This document shows positions 11,158 to 22,036 of a stretch of DNA of 64,000 bases, in pieces. Source of the stretch: Capsaspora owczarzaki ATCC 30864 (Eukaryota; Opisthokonta; Filasterea); contig NW_011887298.1 of the NCBI RefSeq assembly GCF_000151315.2, positions 812,530-876,529 on the forward strand, written 5' to 3'. A program made the position numbers and the translations under genes. The first letter of the stretch is position 1. Each line of letters begins with the position of its first letter. Below the pieces are notes generated by a model. The model worked only from the letters and a program-made list of their open reading frames with translations. It was not told where the DNA came from and made no database searches.

Positions 11158-13162
11158 ATGAACTACTCGGAAGTCGAGACCAAGGTCCGAGAGGCGACGA
11201 GCGCCGAGCCCTGGGGTCCCTCCAGCACGCTGATGCTCGAGATTGCCCGTCACACATTCGTGTACGACGACTTTGCCGATGTGATGGCCATGCTCTGGAA
11301 GCGCATGTTCAAGGAGAAGCTCTGGCGCCACACGTACAAGGTTGGTTGATTTTTGCTTTTGCTGTTTTTGTGCACCGCGCTTGCATCTGACCTCAATTTG
11401 TTTTGCTTTTGCGATTTCAGAGCTTGCTATTGCTCGACTATCTGCTGCACAACGGCTCAGAGAAGGTCATTGAAGATGCTCGCGATCACGTTTTTGACAT
11501 TCGCCGCCTCGAATCGTTCCAGGCCACCGACGAAAAGGGCAAGGATCAGGGTCTCAACGGTAACCAACGAGATTTCGTTTGTTTGCGCTTGCTTTCGCTT
11601 GCTTTCGCTTGCTTGCGTTTGTTTTCGCTTCCTTTCGCTTGCTTTCGCTTGGGGTGCACCCCTTTTCATCATCCTTGTTCTTGGACACTCACGCTTTGTC
11701 GGCTGTGATTGGAATGCGGTATTTCGCAGTCCGCCACAAGGCAAAGGACCTGATTGGCCTCATCCAGGACGACGAGCGCCTGCGCGAAGAGCGCCGCAAG
11801 GCCAAGGTGAACCGCGACAAGTACACTGGCACGGGCCACGTTACCTCTGGCGACCGGTATGGCGGATTCTCGTCGTCTGAGCGCTACGACGACTACGACG
11901 CACCTCGCGCCAATCTCGGCAGCGACAGCAGCGGCCGCAAAGCCGTACCACGACGAGGACGCCAAGCGCTACCCCCGGCAGCGGCAGCTCGCGGTACAAC
12001 GACCGCGACAGCGATTCTTCCGCCTTTCGGCAGCAGCAGCCACTCGGCCATCCCGCACCGCTCGCATGACGACGACGACTTTGGCAACTTTGCCAGCGGC
12101 GTGCACGGCAGCTCGGCCTCTGCGACAGCTGCCCAGCAGCCCGTTCACGACCACCGTCGCCGTCTGAGCGGCGATGCCTCGGCTGCCGCTCACCTCCACG
12201 GGGGCGCGTCCCACCACCAACAGCACTCTAGCAAGGCACACCACCAGGAGCAAAACCTATTTGACGTTGCTGCACCGGCGCCTGCCCAGCAACAGGGACT
12301 GGCGGACGTGTTTGGCGGCCCTGCCCCACGCGCGGCTCAGACGGCGACCGCATCAGGCTACCAGCAGCCTTCGTTTGCCGATTTCAACCCGCGAGGTGCA
12401 TCTGCCGCACCCCCTGCGGCCTCGAACAATGCGTTTGACGACTTTGCGGGCTTCCAGGCCCCGGCCAGCAGCGCCAACCGCAACTTTGCTTCCTTCCCTC
12501 CAGCGGCTGCACCACCAGCGTCCTCCCAGCAGCAGCAAAACGCGGCCTTCCTGATGATGCAAGGCGATCTTCTTCAGCCCTCGGTTGTCAGCACCTCGTC
12601 TGCCAACGGGCACGCCGCGCCCTCGCAGAGCGCTGGTACCGCCCAGTCTGCCTTTGGCGGGCTAGTCAACCTCGATGCTTCCAGCCTCGGCGCACGCCAA
12701 GACACGCAAAAGGGTCCCTACCAGCCCATGCGAGGCGGACCCCAGCAGACCGGTCCAGGCTACTCTGCACGGCCGCTGGCGCCCGCCGCTGGCACGACCA
12801 TTCCCCAGAACGCCAACTTTGGTGGCATGTCGGGCTTTGGCGCGCCGCAGCCCCAGATGGGCTTCCAGCAGCCGCAGATGGGCTTCCAGCAGCCGCAGAT
12901 GGGCTTCCAGCAGCCGCAGATGGGCTTCCAGCAGCCGCAGATGGGCTTCCAGCAACCCCAAATGGGCCAAATGGGCCAAATGGGCTTCCAACAACAACCA
13001 CAAATGGGCTTCCAGCAGCAGCAGCCCCAGATGGGCTTCCAGCAGATGGGCTTCCCACAACAGCAGATGGGCTTCCAGCCGCAACAACAATCGGCCGGCT
13101 TTGGCCAGCCCATGCGACCAATGGGTATGCAGCAGCAACAGGGTGCTCGCCCCTTCTTTTAA
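11158..13162 (+). CDS. CLINT1: ENTH-domain clathrin adaptor, epsin-related (CLINT1/Ent3 type)
   Basis: Exons 11158-11340, 11421-11559 and 11730-13162 give 584 residues. The ENTH domain (about 1-145) follows human enthoprotin closely: NYSEVETKVREAT, PWGPSSTLMLEIA, LLLLDYLLHNGSEKVIEDAR, then the basic helix RLREERRKAKVNRDKY. ENTH domains bind phosphoinositides and shape clathrin coats at the trans-Golgi network and endosomes. The tail is Gln/Ala/Ser-rich with Asp/Phe motifs such as FADFNPRG, FDDFAGF and DFGNF, which look like gamma-ear/adaptor-binding sites. It ends in tandem PQMGFQQ repeats. Between about 11935 and 12060 other frames read as well as the chosen one (for example YHDEDAKRYP and SRYNDRDSDSSAF), so a pair of compensating frame changes is possible there. 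Confidence 0.9.
12848..13081 (+). repeat. 21-bp tandem repeat encoding PQMGFQQ heptads
   Basis: About five near-identical 21-bp units (cagatgggcttccagcagccg) are followed by shorter degenerate copies. All stay in frame and encode Pro/Gln-Met-Gly-Phe-Gln-Gln. The first units are nearly identical at DNA level, pointing to recent expansion; copy number is likely variable. Confidence 0.9.
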
Positions 13163-13468
13163 ACGCTGCCCCCCGACCCTGTGCATTGATTTTGAAATTG
13201 TTTTCCGTGCTCGTCGGCGCGCCTCGTGGTGGTGCTGAACGAGGTGTATCGACTCTTGTTCTGAATGTGAATTGCGTGTAAACTTTTGGTGTGCTTTGTG
13301 AGTTGCTTTTTTGCGAGTTTTTTTTTTGTTGTTTCTTTTCTGTTATTTGGTTGGTCGTGAAACTACAATACATGTCAAATCTTCAACTCGATCGTTTTTT
13401 TGAAAGTGCAAATCAATTCTATTCGAGTTTTGCAGTCTATCTTTTTGTTGTGTCACTCGATAGGAGAG
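13163..13468. other. spacer between epsin and MAT1 genes
   Basis: This 306-bp same-strand spacer should hold the epsin 3' UTR and the MAT1 promoter. It is T-rich towards the right. I see no coding signal. Confidence 0.4.
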
Positions 13469-14606
13469 ATGGACGAACGAGACGTGAACGACTTTTGCCC
13501 GTTCTGCAAGACGGACGTGTACTTTTTGCAGAACGCCGAGATGCTCGTGACTCCATGTGGACACAAGTTGTACGTGCGACTCGTTCTTCTTTGCAGATCG
13601 AGTGACGAAGCCGAGAACAGGCACCAAAGTCGCCACCACACCGCTGTGAAAGTGGAGCTCTGGCTGTGCAATCCCGCGGCAAAGCTCACTCGACTCACTC
13701 GACTCTGCCGCTTGCTTGCTTGCTCTATAGCTGCACTACTTGCATCAGACAACACTTTACACAGCTCACCATGCCGTGCTTGGTCTGCAAGAGGCTGGTC
13801 AAGCGGACTGAGCTCGCACGCCAGACCTTCCAGGATCTCGGCGTCGATCGCGAGGTCAAGATTCGCCGTAACGTCATGAAAGTGTGAGTGGCAGTTGGAT
13901 GGTGACCTTTTGATGGTCGTGGACAGGAGAGGAGGAGGAGGAGGAGGAGGAGCGTCGACCCGACTCAATCCACGATCGACTTGTTGTTCGACCATTGTGT
14001 TAGATTTACAAAGTCTGAAAGCGCATTCGCGTCACTCGACGAGTACAACAACTACCTTGAAGAAATTGAAGACATTGGTATGAAAAGTGGAATCCCACCG
14101 ACCATGGCACTACTACACCAAAGATGCTGTGACTCAATCGTGCTTTGGATTTGTGACCATTTTTTGCATCAAACAACGCACCTTCCACTCCCCCCGCCTT
14201 TTAGTGTTTAATCTTGCCAGCAACGATGACAATGATGTGCGAGAAGCAACCGAGCGCTTGAACAAGTACAAGCAGGCACACACCGCGGAAATTGAAGCCG
14301 CCGCCAATGCCGCCGCCTCAGCCCAAGCCCAGCGCTATCGTCAAGCCCGATTTGTATACCAGGCTCCTCCTCGGAACAACAACGGTCCGCGGATACCCAC
14401 CCTTTCCGAAGTCACTTCGCTGCAGTAAGTCGTTCGAGTTTATCAACATTATTGTACTTGCAACCATGACCTCAACTTCGCCTTCTTCTTCCAGGTACAC
14501 TCAACTTGTCCAAGAAAAGGACGTGTCCAAAGCTGCCGGTTTTTCGACGGCTTATCCTGCTCGACGCGCATTATGTGAGGCGTTCTCAAGTTTGTACGAT
14601 GCATAG
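13469..14606 (+). CDS. MNAT1: MAT1, RING-finger assembly factor of the CDK-activating kinase/TFIIH
   Basis: Five exons (13469-13569, 13731-13883, 14004-14077, 14205-14424, 14495-14606) sum to 660 nt, 219 residues; all introns are GT-AG. The N-terminal C3HC4 RING is complete once exons 1 and 2 are joined: CPFCKTD, TPCGHKF, CTTCIRQHF and CLVCKR. MAT1 hallmarks follow: DREVKIRRNVMKVF, SLDEYNNYLEEIEDIVFNLA, then a charged helix. The C-terminus STAYPARRALCEAFSSLY matches the human CDK7/cyclin H-binding end. MAT1 stabilises CDK7-cyclin H and anchors it to TFIIH for RNA polymerase II CTD phosphorylation. The protein is about 90 residues shorter than human MNAT1, the loss falling in the central region before the C-terminal helix. 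Confidence 0.92.
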
Positions 14607-14710
14607 TCGTGGTCAAAGAGAAGATATTATCGAATGTATTTTTTGAATTATTTTTGCTACGCTGAAAACAAACACAAAAGGAGGGGCGCAGGCGCATGTG
14701 CACACGCTTT

Positions 14711-16342
14711 TCAGGGGGTTTGGGGAGTTGCGGGTTCAGCTGGGGCTGGGGGAGCGGCTGCAACCTGCTCTTGCCACGATGGGCTGGAGGGCTGAGGAGC
14801 AACCGAGCCCTTGAGCTTGCGCTCGCGCGAATGCATGCGGAGTGCAGCCAGCTCGAGGAGCGATTTCTGCATGGCGCGGTTGGTCTCGGGGGTGGCGACC
14901 GAGCCAGGCTCAGGCACTACTGGAGGGAGGTTGTCCAGCGCGCGTTGCACAACAGCATCACGACCCTCCTTGTTCAAGCTGGAGCCGTTCTGCACTTCGG
15001 TAACACGGGCGTCGGCCAGGCGCTCAAGATCTGCGACCAAGCGCTTGGTGATGCCGCGCTCTTGGCGAGCAATCTGGCGGTTGAACTCGGCCGGGTTGGC
15101 TGGCGGCGGCAATTCTGGGTATGCTGCGTTGGTAAGCAGCGCCTCCGACACAACCTCTTCGTACTTTTCGAAGGGAATGGCGGTGGACAGGTTGTGGGAC
15201 GCCTGTACGGCCATGCGCAGCTCCACGCCAACACGCTTGTGTTCGGCCGCCGACTGTCGGTACGCGGCGTACTCTTTGCGCTCCTCGCGGCTTCGCGCTT
15301 CTTGATCCGCACGCAGATCGCTGATGGCACGGCGAGCGCTGGATCGGAGCTTTTGAATCGTGCTTGTGGTTTCGGTGGCCTTGACGCGCTCGGCGGCCTG
15401 CGCGAGAAAGCAATTTTGACAGCAAAACGCAGACGTTGTGAGTACGGATGAAATAAATCCTGACGGTCAACCTCCTTTCCCCATCCCCCCGCCCCCCAAA
15501 AAAAATCCCAACGTTCACGCTTTTTTGTTTGGTTGCATCCTCGAGATGCGTCCGAGTCGGTCATTCAATCCAAAAAAGGACGAGATCGCAGCTTTTTTCT
15601 TCCTCCAAGCCATTTTGACAATGTTTCCCTCCTTCTCATTCACTTCAACGCGAAACCGCATCGTTGAAGAATATAGCATTGCGAAAATCATCCCCAATAC
15701 CACGATGGAGATTTTTCCACCTTTGTGTATGGAGCTGGGGGAAGAGGGGAGAAGGGAATAGCGGTCGAACAAGCTTACAATGTGAGACTTGAGCCGCTGC
15801 TCGGCCTTGAGTGAGCTCGCGTGCTCTGCGGCAAACTGCTTGCGGAGATCGTGCATCTGGCCTTCGTACAGGCGCCGGTGGACCACAAAGCCGTTGTCCC
15901 AGCGGACGGGCGCGGGGCGTGTAGGGCGGTCGGCGCGGTCTGCCACGCGCTTGAAGGCCTCCTCGGGGACGGACGTTGCCGGCAGCCCAGCGAGCTCGCC
16001 CGGCGCAATCACGGGCACAAACGACTTGCCCACAGCCAGATGCCGGTCGCGGGTGGGCACGATCGCCGGGCGGTTGTTCACCGGAGCGACATAGCCGCCG
16101 TCCACAATGATGGGCTGCGTGTAGATGCCCTGCTCGGCCTGCTTGCTCGCGCCGTCAGCAGCCGCGTCTTCAAACACGATCGGGCCCGTGTCTGCCTTGC
16201 CCTTGCTCCGTCTCTTGGAAGCGTTTGGAGTGGCTGCTGCTGCTGCTGCTGCGGCGGCGTGCGTGGACAAGCTTGCTGCTGCGATGGCTCTGCTGCTCGT
16301 TGCTGCTGTTGTGGGCAGGCGTGCCACCAGTTGATTCAACAT
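14711..16342 (-). CDS. probable mitochondrial protein, mS26-like (mitoribosomal small subunit)
   Basis: Two exons, 15779-16342 and 14711-15397, with a GT-AG intron of 381 nt, give 416 residues. The N-terminus is a likely mitochondrial presequence: MLNQLVARLPTTAATSSRA followed by an alanine run. The middle contains two charged helical segments (RRLYEGQMHDLRKQFAAEH and ERKEYAAYRQSAAEHKRV) whose spacing of basic and acidic residues resembles MRPS26. The protein is twice the length of human mS26 and the similarity is weak, so the name is tentative; an unrelated mitochondrial helical protein is possible. It is convergent with MAT1 (104 bp) and divergent from the B55 gene. Confidence 0.45.
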
Positions 16343-16697
16343 TGTGACTGAGACTGTGTGTTTGTGTGTCAAAATGTTGAAAGAGCGTGTGTGTGTGTAT
16401 GTGGTCAAGCGCCCGTTTCAACAATGCTGGAGAATGACTGGATCTGATTTTCCAACCCAACCCAATCGTTTTTCGACCATCATCATCAGCTCTTACTTTT
16501 TCAGCAGAGTTTTGCAGCAGGAATCGCAATGCGCGAATCGCCATCCAAACAATAGCAACAATGAAGCACTTTTTGCCAAAAAACACGGAAGAATAAAACA
16601 AAAAAGAAAAAAAAAAGAAAAAAAAAAACAGTCCTTATTTTTTTTTGTTCGATCCTCTTTTTTTTTTTTCCACACGATTTCCCCAGTTTTGTGAATC
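16343..16697. promoter_or_regulatory. divergent promoter between the mS26-like and PP2A B55 genes
   Basis: This 355-bp spacer has A-rich runs at about 16600-16628 (T on the sense strand of the left gene) and T runs at about 16637-16646 and 16658-16669. The last ends 29 bp before the B55 start codon. A short GT-rich repeat lies near 16388-16403. Confidence 0.45.
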
Positions 16698-19450
16698 ATG
16701 GCGATGGCCGACGAGCGTGAATGGCGCTTCCTGCAGGCGTTCGGCGACAAGGGCAACGTTGAGGAGCTCGCTGAAGGTTGGTCATCGCGTTCCCTTTTTT
16801 TCTTTTTCTTTTTTGTTTGCTTGTTTTTTTTTTTTTTTTTTTTTTTTTTTTCCGTTGATTTTTTTTCTTCCCCTCCTTTTCTCTTCTGCCAAACGCGAAT
16901 CAGTTCCGTTGTCGAACAAAAGTGGTACAATGATGATTGGGATGAGTGAATGGCTTGTGCCAAGCAGCACGCGAAACGAGAACGGGGGACGGACGGCGGT
17001 CGGTCTGTGGCTGGACGCAGCCGTTTCTGATTGAAAAAAAATATGCCCTAAAAAAAAAATAAAAAAATAAAAAAAACAATCAAAAAAGCGCTTGTCTCGG
17101 TCGTTGTTCAGTGCGTCACCAGCAGACCGACCTCGCGGCCGGGGGGTCCACCACAGCGGAGGATGTCAGGGGAACAGCCATGGGACGCTGACAGGCTCAC
17201 GAGCGAGCGCGTGGAAAGGGCACCACCCTCGGGTCGCGCTTCAACACCATAACGCCAACGAACTGAAAAAGTCGACAGCTTTTTTTTTTTTTTTTTTTCC
17301 CTTCTGTTTGTTTGACTTTTTCTTTTCTTTTGGCAGTGCCATCCCTGCACCGTGATTTTGCCTCACATTGCATTGTAGAACGCTTGTCTGCGAGGTGCGT
17401 GGCTGACGGGCGTGGCGGGGCCGGCGAGCGAGGGGGGACGGTTGTTTGAAGGAGGAACGCCGGGTTTGGTCGACTCAGAGGTTCGCGCTCGAAACAGAGC
17501 GCTGTCGAGTGTGCAACTCGGTTGCGTCGCTGCGTTGGGGAGGTCGCAGGCAAAGGCGACGCCCACTCTAGTGACGGATTCAGCGCGCTGAGAAGAAGAA
17601 GCAGAAGGAGAGCGGGAACCAAACAGAAACAAACAAAAGCCAAAGCAACCAGCGAGAGATCTCAAAAAAAAAAAACCATGAAAAAAAAAAAAAAAAAAAA
17701 AAGGGAAGAAACCACCATTGTGGCTGTGGTGGTGACACTGCTCGCTGGTTGGGAGTGGGGGCGTGGAGGATCCTTGTCCTTGCCTGCTGCCATCCCCATG
17801 TGCTCGACGTTGGGTCAACCGCGCCCGTTTGCGGCAAATACACGAGCTCGAAAGAATAAAAAAAAAAACAACAAAAAATTGTTCTTTTCTTTTTTTCAAT
17901 GCTGTTCTTGAACTGTTTGTGATGTCTCACCTATGCCTCTATCTGCTGCTGGACGCCCTCTTGTAGTCGATATCATCTCCACGGTGGAGTTCTCACACGA
18001 TGGCGAGTTCCTTGCCACCGGCGACAAGGGCGGCCGCATTGTGCTCTTTGAGAAGCACGAAGATGTAAGCGTTCCATCACAAACATCCATCCCCCTCCAA
18101 TGCGATCTCACCCCCCCCCAATGCAATCTCGTCCAATTTCGTCTCTGTTCGATGCATTCTCTTTGTGACACCCCCTTCCCCAAATACAGCGTGCTCGCGG
18201 CGTGCCGGAATTCAAGTTCTACACCGAGTTCCAAAGCCACGAGCCAGAGTTTGACTATCTCAAGTCACTCGAGATTGAGGAAAAGATTAACAAGATCAAG
18301 TGGTTGCCACGACAGAACGCTGCGCACATGCTGCTATCGACCAACGGTGAGCACTCTTTTTTTTTTTTTTTTTTTGTTGCTGCATTTTTTCCCTTCTTTA
18401 TGCTGTTTTTCTCACTTTTCTTGCTCTCTTCCACGCCACTTCCCCCCATCCACAGACAAGACAATCAAGCTGTGGAAGGTGTACGAAAAGGACATCCAGT
18501 CCGTGTTCGACACCAACTTTGACAGCACGCCGCAAGAGAAGCGCGACCCGACGTCCATCACCAGCTTGCGCGTCCCAAAGATCCAGCGCGTGGAGACGGC
18601 AGTGGCTGCGGTACCACGGCGTGTGTATGCGAACGCGCACGCGTATCACATCAACTCTGTCTCGATCAACAGCGACCACGAGACCTTCCTCTCGGCAGAC
18701 GATTTGCGAATCAACTTGTGGAACCTCTCGATCAGCGACCAAAGTTTCAACATGGTGGACATCAAGCCCGCCAATATGGAGGAGCTGACTGAGGTCATCA
18801 CTGCAGCAGAGTTCCACCCCAGACACTGCAGCCAATTCATGTACTCGAGCAGCAAGGGCACGATCAAGCTGTGCGACCAGCGCGTGTCGGCATTGTGCGA
18901 CCAGCACGCCAAGTTGTTCGAGGAGGAGGAAGATCCCGCTAACAAGTCCTTCTTCTCTGAGATTATCAGCTCAATTTCGGACGTGCGCTTCTCGAACGAG
19001 GGCCGCTACATTGTCTCGCGAGACTACTTGACAATCAAGATTTGGGACGTCAACATGGAATCGCGCCCTGTGCAGACCTTCCACATCCACGAGTATCTCC
19101 GAAGCAAGCTGTGCGACCTGTACGAGAACGACTGCATCTTTGACAAGTTTGAGTGCTCCTGGAGTGGAGACGACCAGAACATTATCACTGGCTCGTACCA
19201 CAACATGTTCCACATCTTTGACGCGGCTGGCACGACCGACATTTGCCTCGAGGCCACCAAGACCGAGAAGAAGCCCATCAAGATCAACACGTCCAAGAAG
19301 CAGGCAGGAGGCAAGAAGAAGGCCAAGGACGAAATCAACCCCGAAAGCATTGACTTCAACCGAAAAATTCTGCACACCGCTTGGCACCCTCGCCAAAATC
19401 TTGTCGCTGTTGCCGCCACCAACAATCTCTTCCTGTATGCTCAGTATTAA
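16698..19450 (+). CDS. PPP2R2: PP2A regulatory subunit B55 (PR55/Cdc55)
   Basis: Exons 16698-16776, 17967-18064, 18190-18346 and 18456-19450 sum to 1329 nt, 442 residues, against 447 in human PPP2R2A. The sequence is nearly colinear with animal B55: [98 protein letters not shown] and KILHTAWHP. These are the signature blades of the seven-bladed WD propeller that recruits substrates to the PP2A A/C core, controlling mitotic exit and signalling. The first 26 residues sit in a separate exon before an unusually long 1190-nt intron. The frame also stays open across introns 2 and 3, so a simple ORF would be wrongly long. Confidence 0.96.
16777..17966 (+). other. long first intron of the B55 gene
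   Basis: At 1190 nt this is several times longer than any other intron in the window. It contains T runs (16826-16851, 17280-17298) and A runs (17035-17079, 17665-17702, 17860-17876) with G/C-rich sequence between. No spliced exon fits between the flanking coding exons, which join directly in the family alignment. Regulatory or RNA content is possible but not seen. Confidence 0.5.
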
Positions 19451-20256
19451 GGACCTCCCAAGAGAGACGAACAATCGAGCGAGGATTGTTCGACTCTTTT
19501 GCTTTTTTCTTTTTTTTTTCTCCACCTTTTTCTCCCCCATCTTTTCAATCCTTGGCGGTCGAGTTCCAGCTGTACGCGTTTTGCATCCCGTGTTCTGGGT
19601 CGTTTCCCTAGCGTCAAACAGCCTTGTACAATTTCGCCTCTGGCCGCTTTGATTTTTCTTGTGCTTTCTCCTGTTTCCCCCGCCTCCTTTCCCCCGTCCC
19701 CCTTTTTTTGTCATTCTCCCTGTTTTGTGCTTTTGGTTTGTTACGCGCTCCACGGATCCGTTGCAAGCTCGTTGTACGCGGACATGAGCGCAAGCACCAA
19801 AGTACCCCGAATTGTTATTCATCCTGCAGAGTCAAGCTCCTGAGCCAACCGTGTTATTGCCCACCCCACCCCACCTGCTTTTCCCATTTTTTCTTCCGCT
19901 CAGCAGCGCCAATTGACTTTTTGCGTGCTGTTTTGTGATGCCCCCCTCCCCTGGTCTTCCGCTTGTTTGGTTGTGTCCTGCTGTTTCGTTGATGGCTACT
20001 TCTCATCTTGTCTTCTCCCTCTCTCTCTCTCTTCTCTCTTTATCTTTCTATCTTTCTCTCCAACGCTTGTATTTCGATTTGTCTCTGTTGTGAGTCGCCA
20101 TCTCGTCTGTTTTGTTCCAGTCCATCGTTGACGGTCGTGTCACTGCGTTTTCCATCCTTTTGTTTTTGCATGCTTGATGACACACAAATGTAACTCTTCT
20201 CAACACTCCATTGACGCGCAACAAGTCCAACTGTATTCACACTACATTTTTGCACT
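19451..20256. other. tail-to-tail spacer between B55 and TYR1
   Basis: This 806-bp region is pyrimidine-rich on the plus strand, with a CT microsatellite at about 20018-20065. It should hold both 3' UTRs. I see no gene. Confidence 0.4.
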
Positions 20257-21714
20257 CTATGACTGTTTGTGCCCTGACTGCAAATTGGGTGTGGCTGAAG
20301 TGGATGCCAGGCGATCGATGAGCACGCAACTGGCCTTGAATCCATCCTGGAGCCGGCTCTCAAAGAATTGACGCACGCGTAAAAAGTGGTCCTCGTAGCC
20401 CCGCAAATCTCCGTTCAAGATGATGGTGGCCCATTCGCGCACTGCAGCAAAAAATTCCATGTCGTCTCCGCGGATGGACTTGTTGAACAAGGCGGCAGCG
20501 ATCGACTCGTCGAGCAGCTCCTTGTCGCAGAATAGATACTCGGCAATGCCCAGACGCAGTCGAAAGACGGGTGTTTGACAAACCAAGTCATCGTACGGGT
20601 TTACTTTCATCGCATACCACGCGTCGACCATGGCAAGCAAGGACAGGTGCGAGTTGGGCGTGCGCTCGCTTGCCGGTATCCGGCCAAGTCCGTATTCGGC
20701 CAAGATGGCATCGGGCAGCAAGAGGGCGCGCGTGGAGGTGGAGCTGGAAGCAACTGCTGGCGGATTTGACGATGCCGGTGTTTGTTCCGTGGTGCATGCT
20801 TCAACATTTGCCGATCTTGATGGAGTGCCAGCATCTGACTCGTTCAACACTCTGCCAAAGACCGCAGCACGCGCCGCATAAATACGAGCGGTGAATTCCT
20901 GCTGGCGTTCTTGAATCATGAGCCGGAAGAGCTCACTGACCGAGCGCACGTACTGCTCGACGTGGTACCGAGCCTGCGGGTTTTGCATGGCGAGCCCCGA
21001 GTAAATGTGTGGCTTGGCGGCAAAGATTCTCAGACACATGAGAATCTTGACATTGTCGATTCCGCCCAAGTAGCGCTGCTGCTCCCACGGGTAGACGCCG
21101 ACGGAGCGCCACGCGGTGCCCATTGCCTGGAATCCGAGGTGGGAGATGACTTGTGTGTTTGCCGTGATGCGATCGTGGGTCTCTGCGCTCATCTCGACCA
21201 TGTTGGACTCGAGTCGTCGGAACACGGCGAGCGCGTCACGAAACACGTCGTCCTTGTCGCAGCGGTGCCGGATGACGACCATCGTCTGCCCGCGCGGCGA
21301 CACCCGCGGCCCATGCAGCGAGTGGCACGTCACAATGTGCGCGTCGCTCGGCAGGTGGCGCTCGAACGCGGCAATCTCGGGCGCCTTGACGGAGGTTTGG
21401 CCCGCGACGATCGCCCCGACGCGCGTTGCCGGCCCGTACAGCCCGACCACCCGGTCCATGTTGGCCGTCTCGACCGAGTACATCACGAGGCCGCACTGGC
21501 GCACCACTGCAAACCCGTCGCGGTGCACACGCACCCGTGGACTGTCCGCATACGCTGCGCAGAGCTCGTCGTACCGCTCTGGCACATCGCAGCAGTGCAC
21601 CGTGATCTCCTCGTCGTCCTGCTGCTGCTGGTGCTCTGTTCTCTTGCTAATCCAGTCGGCATACAGTCGGCCCATCTCGCCCATGCCGATAATGCCAACT
21701 GCATTGATCGGCAT
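20257..21714 (-). CDS. TYR1: prephenate dehydrogenase (NADP+), fungal TYR1 type
   Basis: A single exon of 485 residues begins at ATG 21714; the frame extends upstream only to a TTG. The N-terminal Rossmann motif AVGIIGMGEMGRLYADW binds NADP+. Further family blocks are IVAGQTSVKAPEIAAFE, IVTCHSLHGPRV, TANTQVISHLGFQAMGTAW, PNSHLSLLAMVDAWY and FRLRLGIAEYLF, which align along the whole yeast Tyr1 protein. The enzyme oxidatively decarboxylates prephenate to 4-hydroxyphenylpyruvate, the last dedicated step to tyrosine, implying that the organism makes aromatic amino acids through the shikimate pathway. Animals lack this enzyme. A low-complexity insert (about residues 310-345) separates the two halves. 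It shares a 322-bp promoter with TMEM70. Confidence 0.94.
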   Translation of the reverse strand: MPINAVGIIGMGEMGRLYADWISKRTEHQQQQDDEEITVHCCDVPERYDELCAAYADSPRVRVHRDGFAVVRQCGLVMYSVETANMDRVVGLYGPATRVGAIVAGQTSVKAPEIAAFERHLPSDAHIVTCHSLHGPRVSPRGQTMVVIRHRCDKDDVFRDALAVFRRLESNMVEMSAETHDRITANTQVISHLGFQAMGTAWRSVGVYPWEQQRYLGGIDNVKILMCLRIFAAKPHIYSGLAMQNPQARYHVEQYVRSVSELFRLMIQERQQEFTARIYAARAAVFGRVLNESDAGTPSRSANVEACTTEQTPASSNPPAVASSSTSTRALLLPDAILAEYGLGRIPASERTPNSHLSLLAMVDAWYAMKVNPYDDLVCQTPVFRLRLGIAEYLFCDKELLDESIAAALFNKSIRGDDMEFFAAVREWATIILNGDLRGYEDHFLRVRQFFESRLQDGFKASCVLIDRLASTSATPNLQSGHKQS

Positions 21715-22036
21715 CGTGACAGTATTGATTTTCGGATGAGGAGTGCAGCCGTGATCCAAAACCAGCGAGCGAAACAGTGACCATGTTTGGCAATGACGTC
21801 AAACTCTGAGAAAGAGTGAAAGGAAAACAAGCTGATTTTCCAAACAACGAAACATTCTGCTTCAGCTCGAGCGTCGTGCTTCGAAGAATCAGTGCAGATA
21901 TGTTGTTTCAGGTTCAGTCTGTTTCTCAGTCGTTTTGCATTGAAAACACAAAGCTTTTCTGTTCTCGACTCTCAAAACCCAGCAAAACCCCCAATTTCGC
22001 GCAAGCACAACCCATTCAAATTCAAATTCAACTTCA
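21715..22036. promoter_or_regulatory. divergent promoter between TYR1 and TMEM70
   Basis: This 322-bp head-to-head spacer contains no long homopolymer run. A TC/A-rich direct repeat (caaattcaaattcaacttcaa) lies right before the TMEM70 start. It contains no coding signal. Confidence 0.4.

Noticed and set aside
11579-11729. Repeated tttcgcttgc units inside epsin intron 2 as coding sequence
   Set aside because: They lie between a good donor (11560) and acceptor (11729), and the ENTH domain joins across them without gap.
17933-18455. Continuous frame through B55 introns 2 and 3
   Set aside because: The segments have clear GT-AG borders, a T run, and no counterpart in the B55 family; the exons join in phase without them.
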